This document shows, one piece after another, positions 1 to 11,617 of a stretch of DNA of 64,000 nt. Position 1 is the first letter of the stretch; the number at the start of each line of letters is the position of its first letter. The notes beneath the pieces were generated by a model, which was given only the letters and a program-made list of their open reading frames with translations, was not told the DNA's origin and did not search any database. This DNA is from Picochlorum sp. 'celeri' (taxonomy: Eukaryota > Chlorophyta > Trebouxiophyceae), in the NCBI GenBank assembly GCA_010909725.1, contig JAACMV010000028.1:372001-436000 (forward strand), in the 5' to 3' direction. Made by a program: the position numbers and the translations under genes.

Positions 1-432
1 ATGATTCATGTCAAAGAGTTTGGTCCTGAAGCAGAATGGAAAGATCCATGCGCCTCGCTCGTGATCCAGGATGTCATTTGCCCAGAATGTCAAAATTGCC
101 AGGATATAGACATCTGCAGAGACCCCACCCTACAGGATGGCAACTTGCAATGCCACCTCTGTGGGGCAGAGAGAGATGCCAACTTTCTGGAAACAAGACT
201 CATTGAAATGCTCCACAGCATCATTGAGGGCTTCCTCGTACAGGATGTCAAATGCCAAAAGTGTGGATCTACCGGGAATGAGCATCTCAGGCGACAATGT
301 GACGTGTGCGGAGGACAGATGCATTCCACAACCTCTTGTCAGACAGTCCAAGATACAATCCACGTCATCGAACGTGTCGCAGATATCCAAGGAATGCAAA
401 CCCTTCATGAATTAGCACAACAATTAATTTAA
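1..432 (+). CDS. POLE: DNA polymerase epsilon catalytic subunit, C-terminal end (partial)
   Basis: This is the last 143 codons of the leading-strand replicative polymerase catalytic subunit; the gene continues beyond the left edge. The C-terminus carries the two cysteine modules of B-family polymerases. The first is CPEC at residue 27 with CHLC at residue 51 (CysA, zinc in the family). The second is CQKC at residue 85 with CDVC at residue 100 (CysB, known to bind an Fe-S cluster or metal and to contact the second subunit). The block around QDIDICRDP matches the family signature CRDLDLC. The reading frame ends with TAA at 430-432. The next gene starts only 24 bp downstream on the same strand. 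Confidence 0.9.
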   Translation: MIHVKEFGPEAEWKDPCASLVIQDVICPECQNCQDIDICRDPTLQDGNLQCHLCGAERDANFLETRLIEMLHSIIEGFLVQDVKCQKCGSTGNEHLRRQCDVCGGQMHSTTSCQTVQDTIHVIERVADIQGMQTLHELAQQLI

Positions 433-456
433 TAAAAGGCACTACACGTGTAATTC

Positions 457-1170
457 ATGCGCATTATGTACACAATGAATGCTCTGGTAGACTCGCTGGT
501 TTCCAGCAGAGTTATTCACTCTCGTCAAGTTGAACGGGTCTTCCGCAGACTGGACAGGAAACTGTTCTGTCCTGCAGGGGAGGTTGACGAGATAGTCTAC
601 AGAGACAGTCCAGCTGGTATTGGGTGTGGTCAGACGATATCTGCACCCCATATGCATGCCATATGCCTGGAGTGGTGCAGGGCCCACTTGGCTCAGATGC
701 CCTCCTCGCAACGAGGCAGTCGCATTACTATATTAGACATTGGTAGTGGTTCTGGATATCTATCAGCAGCATTTGCTGCATTATTAGATGATATGTCTCT
801 GCTTGCCACAGAAAAGGCATCCAATCAGCCACAAGTGGTTGGTGTTGAACTGTATGAGGAATTGGCAAGGGGATCAATTGAGAATATTAGAAGAGCTGCC
901 CCAGATCTTGCTCCTTTTATTGAGATTGTCACGGATAATGCATATACCCATCGTGAAGATGAGAAGTTTGATTTCATCCATGTGGGTGCTGCTGCTGAAG
1001 AGATTCCGCAGTCTCTTGTCAGACTCATGAAGAATGGTGGGCGCATGGTCTTGCCAGTCGGAGATATTGGTGGTATACAGCATATGACGATAGTGGATAA
1101 GGATGTGGATGGACAAGGTGTGACATCCAAGAAAGTCATGGATGTCCGATATGTTCCTCTTGTCAAGTAA
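457..1170 (+). CDS. PCMT1: Protein-L-isoaspartate O-methyltransferase
   Basis: This is a SAM-dependent repair enzyme that methylates abnormal isoaspartyl residues in aged proteins. It is a 237-aa single exon, the usual family length. Visible motifs are GCGQTISAPHMHA near residue 54, the SAM-binding loop DIGSGSGYLSA near residue 98, and GGRMVLPVG near residue 196. The first ATG at 457 gives a short leader; an ATG at 475 (MNALVDSL) aligns better with the family start and is equally possible. It follows the POLE stop by 24 bp and converges with the rhomboid gene, so it has almost no promoter of its own visible. Confidence 0.93.
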   Translation: MRIMYTMNALVDSLVSSRVIHSRQVERVFRRLDRKLFCPAGEVDEIVYRDSPAGIGCGQTISAPHMHAICLEWCRAHLAQMPSSQRGSRITILDIGSGSGYLSAAFAALLDDMSLLATEKASNQPQVVGVELYEELARGSIENIRRAAPDLAPFIEIVTDNAYTHREDEKFDFIHVGAAAEEIPQSLVRLMKNGGRMVLPVGDIGGIQHMTIVDKDVDGQGVTSKKVMDVRYVPLVK

Positions 1171-1223
1171 AATATTGGTATCATTATATTGTCGTATTTA
1201 TAAAAAAAAGGAAAGATACTCTA

Positions 1224-2221
1224 TCAGAGTTTGAAAACTTTTCGAGGAGGACAAGCAAAGGTTTGGATGATTGGCACATCGACCAACCAGACACCGTCTC
1301 TTCCCTTGATGTAACAGAGCTCATAGGCAGGCCCAAGGAGAAACGCCAGCATGGCGCCTCCCAGAAATCCGCCCAGATGACCCCATTCATCTATATCAGG
1401 TAATAGAAGACCTATACCGAAATTCAAGAGCACCGTGATGCTTAATCGAACCACTGTAGCACTACCTCTGTTCTTGTACAAGACCTTGTTGCGCGCAAAG
1501 TACACAATGAGAGCACCTGCCACGCCAAATATAGCTCCAGAAGCCCCGAGGGATGGAGTATCGTCCCCGAAATATGAAAAGATATTACCTGCAACCGCGG
1601 CATACAAATATATCATCAAGAATCGCTTCCTGCCGCACGTCCATTCACACACAGTCCCCAAGGAATGCAGGGAGAGCATGTTGAGCAACAGATGAGCCGG
1701 GCTTCCATGTAAAAATGCCGGCGTTAGTAGCCTCCAATATTCGCCAGCATCAATGAGATCATTGACTTTGATTCCTGCCATGGTGATGCCGGGAAAGACG
1801 AGCTGCAACATAAAGATTGCTACATTCGTGACAATGAGTGTATCAGATACTAAGCGAGCTGGACTTGTGAGTGGTATTTCGGGTATATTGGGCACATGGT
1901 GTGCAGGAGGTGGCCCCTCAGGTGCTACATCATCTCGACTGCGCAGTGAAAACCAAGAAATGAGGCCACATATCAACGTTACCAAATGCTTCACAAGTAT
2001 ACACACCTGTCCAAGGAAGAGAAGCATGTGCTCTGTGGATGACCACCCTTGCGTTTCTCCTTCCATTTCCGATCTATATATCTCATTGAATTCAAATATC
2101 CCACATCCAATGCCCTAGTCTTTGCAGGAATGGTTTGGACCGAGTGTCGGACTATTCCAACGACAGACCCACGTTTGCCCTGCAAAGGATAGAATCTCAT
2201 TCCAAATGATCCAGTATACAT
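1224..2221 (-). CDS. Rhomboid-family intramembrane serine protease, probably organellar
   Basis: This polytopic membrane protease cleaves substrates within the bilayer. I model two exons, 2007-2221 and 1224-1938, with a 68-nt GT-AG intron at 1939-2006 (donor ACAG/GTGTGT, acceptor CTGCGCAG), giving 309 aa. Exon 1 encodes a basic, Ser/Thr-containing N-terminus resembling a targeting peptide. The catalytic serine lies in GASGAIFG, and the catalytic histidine is in DEWGHLGGFLGG within a later membrane segment. WRLLTPAFLHG and HLLLNMLSL match the first loop and second helix. Plastid rhomboids (RBL10/11 type) are the best guess, but a mitochondrial location cannot be excluded. Translating the intron as coding extends the ORF in frame but adds a hydrophobic stretch before the conserved core. 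Confidence 0.88.
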
Positions 2222-2419
2222 GCTTATAAGATATATTGCATTAATTAAGGCTATTTCATGACTGAGAATGCCGTATCACGAAGATGGATCATCATCTCTC
2301 CAATTTCCGGGATGGCTGGGCCACCTGGACATATGCCATTGTAGGTGGCAAACCGCATTTATCTACAAGCCTAGAGGACAACATGATGCATGTTACATGG
2401 ATACCATTTTGATGACACC

Positions 2420-4856
2420 TTATACAATTTCAGGGTCTATTGGCTCAGAAGAAGAGTCCTTCTCGGAACTCATGATGGAATAAATTCGGTCTGCAAATGC
2501 CTTGGTGGACTCTATAGGATACCCACCAGTCAATAAGGCTGTGTCATACAACAATGAAATCTGATCCTTGATCGCTTCCTCATTCTTCTTGGAGACTTCA
2601 TTTGCAAGATTCTTGATGATTGAATGTTTGGGGTTGATTTCCAAGATTCTGCGACCCTTCATGTATTCAGCAGCCTGAGAGTCGCCCAACGCTTGGGCCT
2701 TCATGATTCGTTCCATGTTTGCACTCCAGCCAAACTTGCTTGCAACGACAACAGCTGGCGTGTCTGTCAAACGATTAGTGATGGTTACTTTCTCAATCTT
2801 GTCTCCCAGAAGAGTCTTCATGAAATCTGTGAGAGGTTTGAGTTCACTAGCCTTCTCTTCCAGAGCCTTCTTGTCTTCATCAGTCTCACCCAAAGAGAGA
2901 TCTTCCTTTGTTACGTCAACAAGTGGCATGCCTTCAAACTCACCAAGATTTGCCATGGCAATTTCATCTATTGGTTCTGTCAAGTAGAGAACCTCGAACC
3001 CTTTGCTTGCCAATTGCTCAACATATGGGGATGCCTGGGCAGCATCTTTGGAGTCTGCAGCCAAATAATAGATGGATTCTTGCCCTTCCTTCTTGCCAGA
3101 AACATACTCTTCCAATGAGGTATACCCAGCACCAGATAAGTTTGAGGAGAATCGAAGCAACTTTGCCAGCACTTGTCTATTACCCTCATCTTCAAGCACA
3201 CCCAGTTTAATATTCCTTCCAAATGCCTCCCAGAATGTAATATAGGTATCATCTTTTGTTCCTTCTTCTTTGCTCTTTTCTGCCATGGCAGTGATTGCGT
3301 CGAGTGTTCGTTTCACCAACTGTCGCTTGATGGCCCGCACAACTCTGCTTTCTTGGAGAATCTCTCTGGACACATTGAGGGGAAGATCTGCAGAGTCGAC
3401 CACTCCTTTGACAAAACTGAGATATCGTGGCATGAGATCCTCATCAAACTCATCAGAAATAAATACTCTCTTCACGTACAGCCTGATGTTCTTGGACTTT
3501 TGCATGGCCTCCTGTTGATCAAATGGAGCCATCCCTGGAATGAAAAGCAGAGAAGAGAATTCAATGGTACCTTCCACATTGAAATGGATCTGATCCAAAG
3601 GATCGATAAACTCTCTGAATGTGGACTTGAAAAAGGATGCATATTCCTCTTTTGACACATCCCTTGGGGGCCTCGTCCAAAGAGGCTTGTTGTCATTCTG
3701 AATCTCCCAGTCCTCTGAGCTCTCCCACTCAGTCTTCATCACCGGATCTACTGGGTCCGCAGAATCTTTTCCTTCCTTTTTCGCTGCCTCATCAGCCTCT
3801 TCCTGCTTCTTCTTTGTCGCATCCTCATCCACAACTTCTTTGGAGTTCTGCTTGGTAGTCCACAGGTTGATTGGGAATGAAATAAACTCACTGTACTGCT
3901 TGATCAAACTAGACAACTTGGCAGCATCAGCTATATCCGCTGCATCTTCTTTCAGGTGAAGCGTGATCCTCGTACCCCGTGCAATGTCATTCACATCCTC
4001 CTTGATGGTGTACGAGTGAGATCCTGCACTAGATTCCCAACACCACTGCTTGGGATCATCATTACTCTTTGTCTGAACAGTCACCTTGTCAGCAACTAAA
4101 AATGCCGAGTAAAACCCGACACCAAACTGACCAATCAAATTCGCATCACCCTCCTTCATAGCCTCCATAAACTTGGCAGTGCCACTCCGAGCAATCGTCC
4201 CCAGAGAAGACAAGAGCTCATCCTTGCTCATCCCAACCCCCGAATCTTCAATCACAACCGTACGCGCATCCTTATCAGCCTTGATTCGAATGCCCAGCTC
4301 TGATCCAGAATCGTATTGGGATGGGTCTTGCAAGGCCAGCAGACGGATCTTGTCCAATGCATCACTTGCATTGGACACCAATTCCCTCAAAAACACCTCC
4401 CGATTACTGTACAAACTATTCACAATCATATCCATCAAGCGATCCACCTCCGCCTGATAGGTGAAGGTCTCCTCCTCAACAGCTGAACACACAGCCACAG
4501 GTGAGGTGTGATACCCATGACGGCCCTGCAGAGTAGTACAGGACCCCACAAGGGGTCGTGCTGCAAAACCGAGCGGCGTGCTCGCACCCATGCCCCGCAG
4601 ATGACCAATCAATACACGCCGTGTCATAGATGAAGAATGCATTCCCAAGGACGCCTGCACAACCACGCATGCGGAAGAATTAGGAATTACCCCCCAAACC
4701 ATCTTCAATCCATGAAGCCATGGTTTCAGTATCAGAATGAAATCATTGGATTATTAATGAAACAATGAGGCATACCTGAGCACGCACTGGAGTTGACAGA
4801 GATCTGGCCATGGTACCAATACGAATAAGCAATGCCTTATGTCGAGCTACAAGCAT
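2420..4856 (-). CDS. Organellar HSP90 chaperone (TRAP1 / plastid HSP90C type)
   Basis: This is an ATP-dependent chaperone of the HSP90 family. There are two exons, 4776-4856 and 2420-4654, with a 121-nt intron ending in GTTGTGCAG; the product is 771 aa. Exon 1 encodes a basic leader with two in-frame methionines (residues 1 and 16), typical of an organelle presequence. Conserved ATPase motifs include LRELVSNASDALDK, EDSGVGM and GQFGVGFYSAF. The middle domain carries FSSLLFIPGMAPFD and NIRLYVKRVFI, and DLPLNVSREILQ is also present. A charged KKKQEEADEAAKK linker separates the first two domains. Plant mitochondrial (HSP90.6) and plastid (HSP90.5) paralogues are close relatives, so the compartment is unresolved. 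An alternative acceptor (ATTGAAG) would add 18 residues in frame. Confidence 0.92.
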
Positions 4857-5007
4857 GAACGTATGGATTTCCTTCTTATTTTTCTTCTTAAAGTATCTTT
4901 TTATGAATTAAACTATCGATTGATTGATGATTGAGCAAGCACAGAGGTTTGAAGGAAGAATGAAGGACAAGTGATGCATCCCTTCCAGAACCTTCTACTA
5001 CTATGTA

Positions 5008-6354
5008 TTACACAATATAGGCTCTTCGGGCATCCATGGAAGAAAAGACCTCCTCAGTGATTGGGCACCGGATAGGATACTCATCATCCTGGAGTATACT
5101 CTCCACGTTATTCAGATGTGGATCCAGACACATGAGTCCTGTAGTGATTGCTTCTTCACCATAGACGTATCCATTTGGTAGCACCATGGGTGCATTGGAT
5201 CCTTCCATAATCTTCCCTGTGATTGGGCAGACTAGTTTTGATACGGTTCTCTTGGAATATGGCAATGCTTCTGCTATTCTGCGAAGAGCGGGGCTACGCA
5301 TTGGGTCACCATCTCTACTACACTTGCTGCTGTGCATGCCCAGTGGGGTTTTCAATGCAGATATCCCTGCCTCCAGGTGGATTTCTAGAGGAGAGGTCAA
5401 TGGTAGTCCGTGTAGTCTGAAAAATTCGTGTCGCATCTGTTGAACCAAACCCGCCCACCTGTCTTGAGGAGAGAAATGGCTAGCTGCTTGTTTACCGCCA
5501 CCCAGGCGGGGTGATGCAAGGACAAGTGCTGCAGCAGCCTGCTGGAACTCTGACAGATTGGCCGACGCATACGGCGCCAAATATGTCTTTGCATATTCTA
5601 TCGCATTCTTCTGTCGCTCTTTCCATGAGCACGTATCAGAGTGTTTGGAGAGTACCTGAAGGAATTCCTGTACATGCAACTGGAATGGCAAACTGCTCTT
5701 GAGCTTTTTCAATTTCGCCTGGTGATCCTTGCACCATGCCAACGCAACACGACACCAGCAACCACGCTCCAATGACACCGCCAAGTCTTGCATCTCTTTA
5801 AATCCATCTATATCCAACAGCATGGCTGCCTCCCTCATACTCGTACGCTGCAACATGCATTGAAGGCTCTTCTCATACCCACACCGTGCAATATATTCTT
5901 GCACCAACAGCTGAATCCTCTCCCCAGCATTCCATTCTACATATGACATACCCTTCACTGCCTGGGGACTTTTCATCCGCAACAAATACCCAACTCTGGA
6001 ACGGCATTGATCCAAATATTTCTTCTCCTCCATCCCAATCTCAGTCAACCGTGCCCTCAGCTCTCGTACCTTGGCCAACACTCTCTCAACCGCTCCCTTC
6101 ACATCCTCATTCTTCTCATCTCTTGTATTCAGTAGTGCAACAGAATTCTGGATGGATTCAATGACATATTTACGCTCCCTCGTCACTCGTTTCAATGTAT
6201 CCAATGGCACTGTCAAAATGGACACATCCCATGCAAATCGAGGATCATTTCCTACGGATTCTTCTGCTTTTGCTTCTATTGGGCAATCCGTATTTACTGG
6301 AAGGGTACCAGAATCGGGAACTGCCCCATTGGTCTGTTCCGACATTCCATCCAT
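5008..6354 (-). CDS. MAEA: MAEA/FYV10 (GID9-type) subunit of the GID/CTLH ubiquitin ligase
   Basis: This is a 448-aa single-exon protein. It has an N-terminal coiled region, a LisH-like stretch near residues 150-185, and a CTLH/CRA region around ALAWCKDHQAKLKKLKSS (about residue 210). At the C-terminus is a degenerate RING with CPITGKIMEGSNAPMVLPNG and a late CPI motif. In yeast and animals this protein pairs with RMD5/GID2 to form the catalytic RING core of the GID ligase, which degrades gluconeogenic enzymes in yeast. Length and domain order fit the family. It is divergent from the SHMT gene, with 286 bp between start codons. Confidence 0.9.
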   Translation of the reverse strand: MDGMSEQTNGAVPDSGTLPVNTDCPIEAKAEESVGNDPRFAWDVSILTVPLDTLKRVTRERKYVIESIQNSVALLNTRDEKNEDVKGAVERVLAKVRELRARLTEIGMEEKKYLDQCRSRVGYLLRMKSPQAVKGMSYVEWNAGERIQLLVQEYIARCGYEKSLQCMLQRTSMREAAMLLDIDGFKEMQDLAVSLERGCWCRVALAWCKDHQAKLKKLKSSLPFQLHVQEFLQVLSKHSDTCSWKERQKNAIEYAKTYLAPYASANLSEFQQAAAALVLASPRLGGGKQAASHFSPQDRWAGLVQQMRHEFFRLHGLPLTSPLEIHLEAGISALKTPLGMHSSKCSRDGDPMRSPALRRIAEALPYSKRTVSKLVCPITGKIMEGSNAPMVLPNGYVYGEEAITTGLMCLDPHLNNVESILQDDEYPIRCPITEEVFSSMDARRAYIV

Positions 6355-6640
6355 GGAAGGAATACACGAGAGGTTCTCTCTCTCTCTCTTTGTTGATTAT
6401 ACTGTAGTAGTAATAGTAAAATAAACTATGCAACAAACAACAACCAGTTGGCTGTCTTTATCCCTTTCTCGAGAGGAGTGGGTTTGGTGCATTCGAATGC
6501 AAAGTCCGTAAATAAACATTTAAAATACTTTGGATGGCGTACGTGGTTTGTCTAATTCTACTACGGTCTCTGTCCATTCCAGCAGATCCACTGAGTAATC
6601 CTTCTGTAAAGATACTTTAAATCGATATCATTGGAACAAC
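6355..6640. promoter_or_regulatory. Shared intergenic promoter region between MAEA (-) and SHMT (+)
   Basis: This 286-bp divergent gap must contain both core promoters. A CT-repeat tract (TCTCTCTCTCTC, about 6376-6390) lies at the MAEA side. I see no unambiguous TATA element and assign no specific factor sites. Confidence 0.4.
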
Positions 6641-8535
6641 ATGTCAGGGATATTGCAAACTGTGCTGATGAGACAGGGCAAGAGATCTCTGTCTCTGGTC
6701 CACCAGCAACAGAGTTGGTGGTTTGGGAAGAAAGTCTCATTGCAGCAGGATGGGGTGGCTGATGCCACTAGGCAGTATTCTGCTGCTGCAGAGCCAGTTG
6801 CTGTGTCTAATGATGCGGATTATGAGAAGTTTTCTTCAGATGCGAATAGGGCACATGTGACGGTGCGTGTGATGATGTGGTTGTCCTCTGAGGAAGGGGG
6901 GATTGCTGGCTGTTTTTACTATATAATCATGTTGTTTTCATGATTGGGATGTATGGATGAGTGCGGGTGTAGACGTAGGGTCTACCACCCACTCTCCTCC
7001 TTTTACTACTACTATTACTATGACATACAATACTCTACGTATATCTTTCGAGTAGAGGAGAGGATGTTCAGGTCAAAGAGTGAGTGAGTGAGTGACTGAC
7101 TTCATTATGTATAAATATGCAGTGGCCAAAGGTGCTGAATCAGTCACTGGAGCAGGTGGACCCTGAACTGTATGACATTATTGAGCATGAGAAGAACAGG
7201 CAGTACAAGGGTTTGGAGTTGATTCCATCAGAGAATTTTGTGAGCAAATCTGTGATGGAGGCTGTTGGGTCTGTGATGACAAACAAGTACAGTGAGGGAT
7301 ATCCAGGGGCGAGGTATTATGGGGGTAATGAGTTCATTGATCAAGCAGAGCGGTTGTGCCAGCAGAGGGCATTGGAGGTTTTTGGATTGGACCCAGAGAA
7401 GTGGGGGGTCAATGTCCAGAGTTTGTCTGGATCTCCGGCAAACTTCCAGGTGTACACTGCATTGCTGAAGCCACATGATAGGATCATGGGGCTGGATTTG
7501 CCTCATGGAGGGCATTTGTCGCACGGGTTCCAGACGGATACAAAGAAGATTTCTGCCACCAGTATCTTTTTCGAAACAATGCCTTACAGATTGAATGAAG
7601 AGACGGGGCTGATTGATTACGACATGTTGGAAACGACTGCATCTTTATTCAGGCCGAAATTGCTCGTGGCAGGTGCCAGTGCATACACAAGGCATTATGA
7701 TTACCCAAGGATGCGGGCGATTGCTGACAAGCACAAGGCAGTCTTGCTGGCAGATATGGCTCATATTTCTGGTCTGGTGGCAGCAGGTCTGGTACCCAGT
7801 CCATTTGAATATGCTGATGTGGTGACCACGACCACCCATAAATCTCTGAGAGGTCCTCGTGGAGCCATGATTTTCTACAGAAAGGGAGAGACAGGAAAGA
7901 CTGACAAGAAGACTGGCAAGCCAGTCATGTATGATTTGGAAGGACCAATCAACTTCTCAGTCTTCCCGGGATTACAGGGTGGGCCACACAACCATACCAT
8001 CTCAGGTTTGGCATGTGCATTGAAGCAGGCACAGGGCAAGGAATTTGTCGATTACCAAACCCAGGTGCTGAGAAACTCACAGGCATTGGCAAAGGGTCTC
8101 GCAGAGCGAGATTTCTCCCTTGTGTCCGGAGGCACAGAAAATCACATTGTCCTGACAGATTTGAGGCCTAAACAGGTGGATGGATCTAGAGTTGAAAGAG
8201 TTTTGGAATTGGCACACATTGCTGCCAACAAGAACACCGTCCCAGGAGATGTCTCTGCCATGGTCCCAGGAGGACTCAGAATGGGATCCCCAGCTCTTAC
8301 CTCGAGAGGCTTTGTGGAAGCTGATTTTGAGCAGGTGGCAGAATTCGTTGACAGGGCAGTGGGAATAGCAGCTTCAATCAAGAAGGAAACCGGACCCAAG
8401 TTGAAAGACTTCAGGGAATACCTGGCAGAGAACGAAGACAGTAGAATCACAGAGCTCCGAGAGCAAGTGGAAGACTTTGCCAAGCAATTCCCAACTGTTG
8501 GGTTCGAGAAAGCTTCAATGCGCTACAAAGACTGA
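6641..8535 (+). CDS. SHMT: Serine hydroxymethyltransferase, mitochondrial type
   Basis: This PLP enzyme interconverts serine and glycine while loading one-carbon units onto tetrahydrofolate. There are two exons, 6641-6862 and 7123-8535, with a 260-nt intron between AHVT and WPKVLNQ; the product is 544 aa. Exon 1 encodes a basic Ser/Gln-rich presequence ([15 protein letters not shown]), consistent with mitochondrial import. The catalytic core has [24 protein letters not shown] and the PLP-lysine motif [14 protein letters not shown]. The intron contains a TGAG tetranucleotide run close to its 3' end. Photorespiratory or folate C1 roles are inferred from the family. Confidence 0.95.
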
Positions 8536-8770
8536 GTGGCAATCACCTGAGGTGACCTACTCTCCAATTGTTGTTATGTTTCACACAAATGTAAAATGAA
8601 CTCTCATCCTTTCTTTGTGGGTAGCATTTTTACATCATACAACCACATCAAAAATAGTTTATGGTACCTATGACATGATATAAATCAAACTTTTGTCAGA
8701 AATGCTGGGTATTGTGACAATGTCCAGCACCGCTGACTGCTTACTTTGACACTGAGACTAAATGTAGCAT

Positions 8771-10256
8771 TTATTCCCACTTGGCAGCAAGCACCTCAGC
8801 AAGGTCAACGACTCTCTGAGAGTAACCCCACTCGTTGTCGTACCATGCAACAACCTTGACCATATCATCTCCCATCACCATGGTGAGGGCAGAGTCAATG
8901 GTGGAGGAGACATCAGTCATGCGGTAATCGCAGGACACGAGTGGCTCGTCAGACACGGCCAAGATTCCGTTCATCTTACCGTTGGCAGCGGTTCTGAAGG
9001 CCTCATTGACTTCCTCGGCGAAAGTCTTCTTCTCAACCTGCACGACCAAGTCCACAACGGACACGGTTGGTGTTGGGACACGGAGAGCAACTCCGTTCAG
9101 CTTTCCCTTGAGCTCAGGCAATACAAGAGCCACAGCCTTGGCAGCACCAGTGGTTGTTGGCACAATGTTCATGGCAGCGGCACGAGCACGTCTCAAATCG
9201 CGGTGAGAGGCATCCAACAATCTCTGGTCTCCGGTGTAAGAGTGTGTTGTGGTCATTGTTCCCTTGACGATGCCAAACTTCTCATCCAACACCTTGACGA
9301 ATGGTGCCAAACAGTTGGTGGTGCAAGAGGCGTTGGAGACAATGTTATCGGAGTGGCTGTAGTTCTCCTCGTTGACTCCAACAACGTAGGTTGGGATTCC
9401 GTCACCCTTTGCTGGGGCAGTGATCAACACCTTCTTGGCTCCGGCCTCCAAGTGCTTGGAGGCTCCCTTCTCGTCAATGAAGACTCCAGTTCCCTCGATC
9501 ACAATATCGATATCCATGGCTCCCCATGGCAACTGTGTTGGGTCACGGTTGGACACAACCTTGATCTCCTTACCGTTGATGGTGAAGCTGTCATCTCCAG
9601 TGATCTTCACATCGGCACCGAATGTTCCCATGGTGGAATCGTACTTGAGCAAGTGAGAAGCCTGCTTCACTCCTCCAGAGTCGTTCACAACCACGACCTC
9701 GAGGTTAGAGCTATCACGGCCCTCCCAGCAACGCAAGAATTGACGGCCAATTCTTCCGAATCCATTAATGGCAACACGGCACTTCTTTGCGCAGGTGGTC
9801 ACCTGACGGGAAGCTCCAGTAGAAGCAGATCTCTGCACGCATGAACAGTAGACAGCAAATTAGAATTACTGCAAGAGATCAACACACTACAACAAACAGA
9901 AAAATGCCACATGCCCAGAACGGGCCTCGGGATCGCCATCCACAGGTGAGGGTCTACAACGTCAGGAAGCGATCTGGGCGACACGCTTCGTCAATCAACC
10001 CTCCAACATCCTACGGACAGACGCCAGACCAGACGATTCAGCCCTGACCACCCGATTCCCCCCGCCGATCCATCTAATAGCACCGATTTAATGATAGATA
10101 CTATGTGGCAATATCATTGCTATCCAAATCGGCAATCGGCGAGTGGCTTTGTGGCTGGAGCACCCAGGGCACCGGCTTTCGACAACAACGTACACGTGGG
10201 GCACCCACACGCATTCCACCAACGCGAGTGGCAACAGATGTCATGAGAATAGCCAT
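8771..10256 (-). CDS. GAPA: Plastid glyceraldehyde-3-phosphate dehydrogenase, GapA type
   Basis: This is the Calvin-cycle enzyme reducing 1,3-bisphosphoglycerate. There are two exons, 10194-10256 (21 codons) and 8771-9832, joined in phase 0 across a 361-nt intron (donor GTACGT, acceptor GCGTGCAG); the product is 374 aa. The leader [18 protein letters not shown] plus [11 protein letters not shown] looks like a transit peptide. The core shows [26 protein letters not shown] (cyanobacterial/plastid type), the catalytic [13 protein letters not shown], and [20 protein letters not shown]. It lacks the C-terminal CP12-like extension of GapB. GapA is the plastid isoform of plants, red algae and glaucophytes, whereas most chromalveolates use GapC1. 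Confidence 0.93.
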
Positions 10257-10655
10257 TTTACTTTGTAGACTTGATTGAGGTAGCAAAGTAAGCGGAATTT
10301 GATAATGCTCCAGGAGTTTGATGAAGGAACTCCCTTATCCGATAAGATGGGACGAACTATTTCGATACAACATGGCTCTATTTGTTATCTATCCATCACA
10401 CGGTGCCTTTGATGGGGAGGAATGGACAAGGCATCGTCATCCTTTCCAGCCGAGTCATTGATGGGACTACTTCGAATAGGGATGGTTTCCTGCAGTCATG
10501 TGGAGGTCGATACTCTCCACCTAGCATGCAGAACATCTTCTAATCTATTAGGAAATAAAGCGACAAATTCTCGCACATAGATTGAATTGCCGCACCACTC
10601 TAGGCGTGTGTACATTTGAACGTGACTCGTTGACGGCTGCTGCGACTGAGGGACA
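10257..10655. promoter_or_regulatory. Divergent intergenic region GapA / RPL5
   Basis: This 399-bp region between the start codons of a photosynthesis gene and a ribosomal protein gene must hold both promoters. No conserved ORF or RNA is visible. I cannot identify specific motifs with confidence. Confidence 0.35.
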
Positions 10656-11617
10656 ATGCCTTTGGCTGCTGTGACAAAGAATAGCGCATAGTACGTTGCT
10701 TTGTGATGTACATGGATGTAGTAGAGATATAGATCATTAATTGTGTATGCTTGCCTCGTATGTGCAGCTTCTCCAGGTACCAGGTGAAGTATCGCCGTCG
10801 CCGAGAGGGAAAGACGGACTACAGAGCCCGTCTTCGCTTGTGTCGCCAAGATAAGAACAAATACAACACCCCAAAATATCGTATGATTGTGAGATTCACC
10901 AACAGGGATATTGTATGCCAGATCGCCTATGCCACTCTGTCAGGCGACGTCATCGTCAGTGCGGCGTACTCACACGAGTTGCCACGCTATGGCCTGAAAG
11001 CTGGACTCACAAACTACTCTGCTGCGTACTGCACTGGTCTTTTGTTGGCTAGACGCACATTGCAGAAGTTTGGGTTGGACAAGGCGTATGAAGGTAACAC
11101 TGAGGTTGATGACCTGGGAGAGGATTACACGGTGGAGGCGAACGAAGAGGGGCCAAGGCCATTCTACTGTATTCTTGATACAGGGTTGAAGAGGACGAGT
11201 ACAGGAAGCAAAGTCTTTGCTGCATTGAAGGGAGCTCTGGATGGTGGTCTTGACATCCCCCACAATGAGAAGAGGTTTGCTGGATATGAGCCAGACGAGA
11301 AGGAGTTTGACGCAGAAATCATGCACAAATACATTTTTGGAGGACATGTAGCAGAGTACATGGAGGAAATGATCGAAGAGGATCCCGAGAAGTACCAGTC
11401 TCACTTTGCCGAGTACTTGAAGAATGGCATTGAGCCAGATAACTTGGAAGAGATGTACGAGTCTGTCCATGAGGCCATTAGAGCAGATCCATCTCCAGCT
11501 CAGAAGAAGGAGAAGTCCCAGCCAACAAGTGGCACCAAGCAATGGAAAGCAAGGAAGCTCACCTACGACCAGAGGAAAGAGAACCTCAAGGCCAAGCTTG
11601 CTGCTCTCATGGGATAA
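10656..11617 (+). CDS. RPL5: 60S ribosomal protein L5 (uL18)
   Basis: This is the component of the large subunit that binds 5S rRNA. There are two exons, 10656-10690 (11 codons plus 2 nt) and 10768-11617, with a 77-nt intron; the donor is GTACGT and the acceptor TATGTGCAG. The spliced start [20 protein letters not shown] matches the family N-terminus (NKAYFKRYQVK), which supports the small first exon. Other motifs are [22 protein letters not shown], and a C-terminal basic tail ending KLAALMG. The product is 294 aa, the usual length. Confidence 0.96.
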
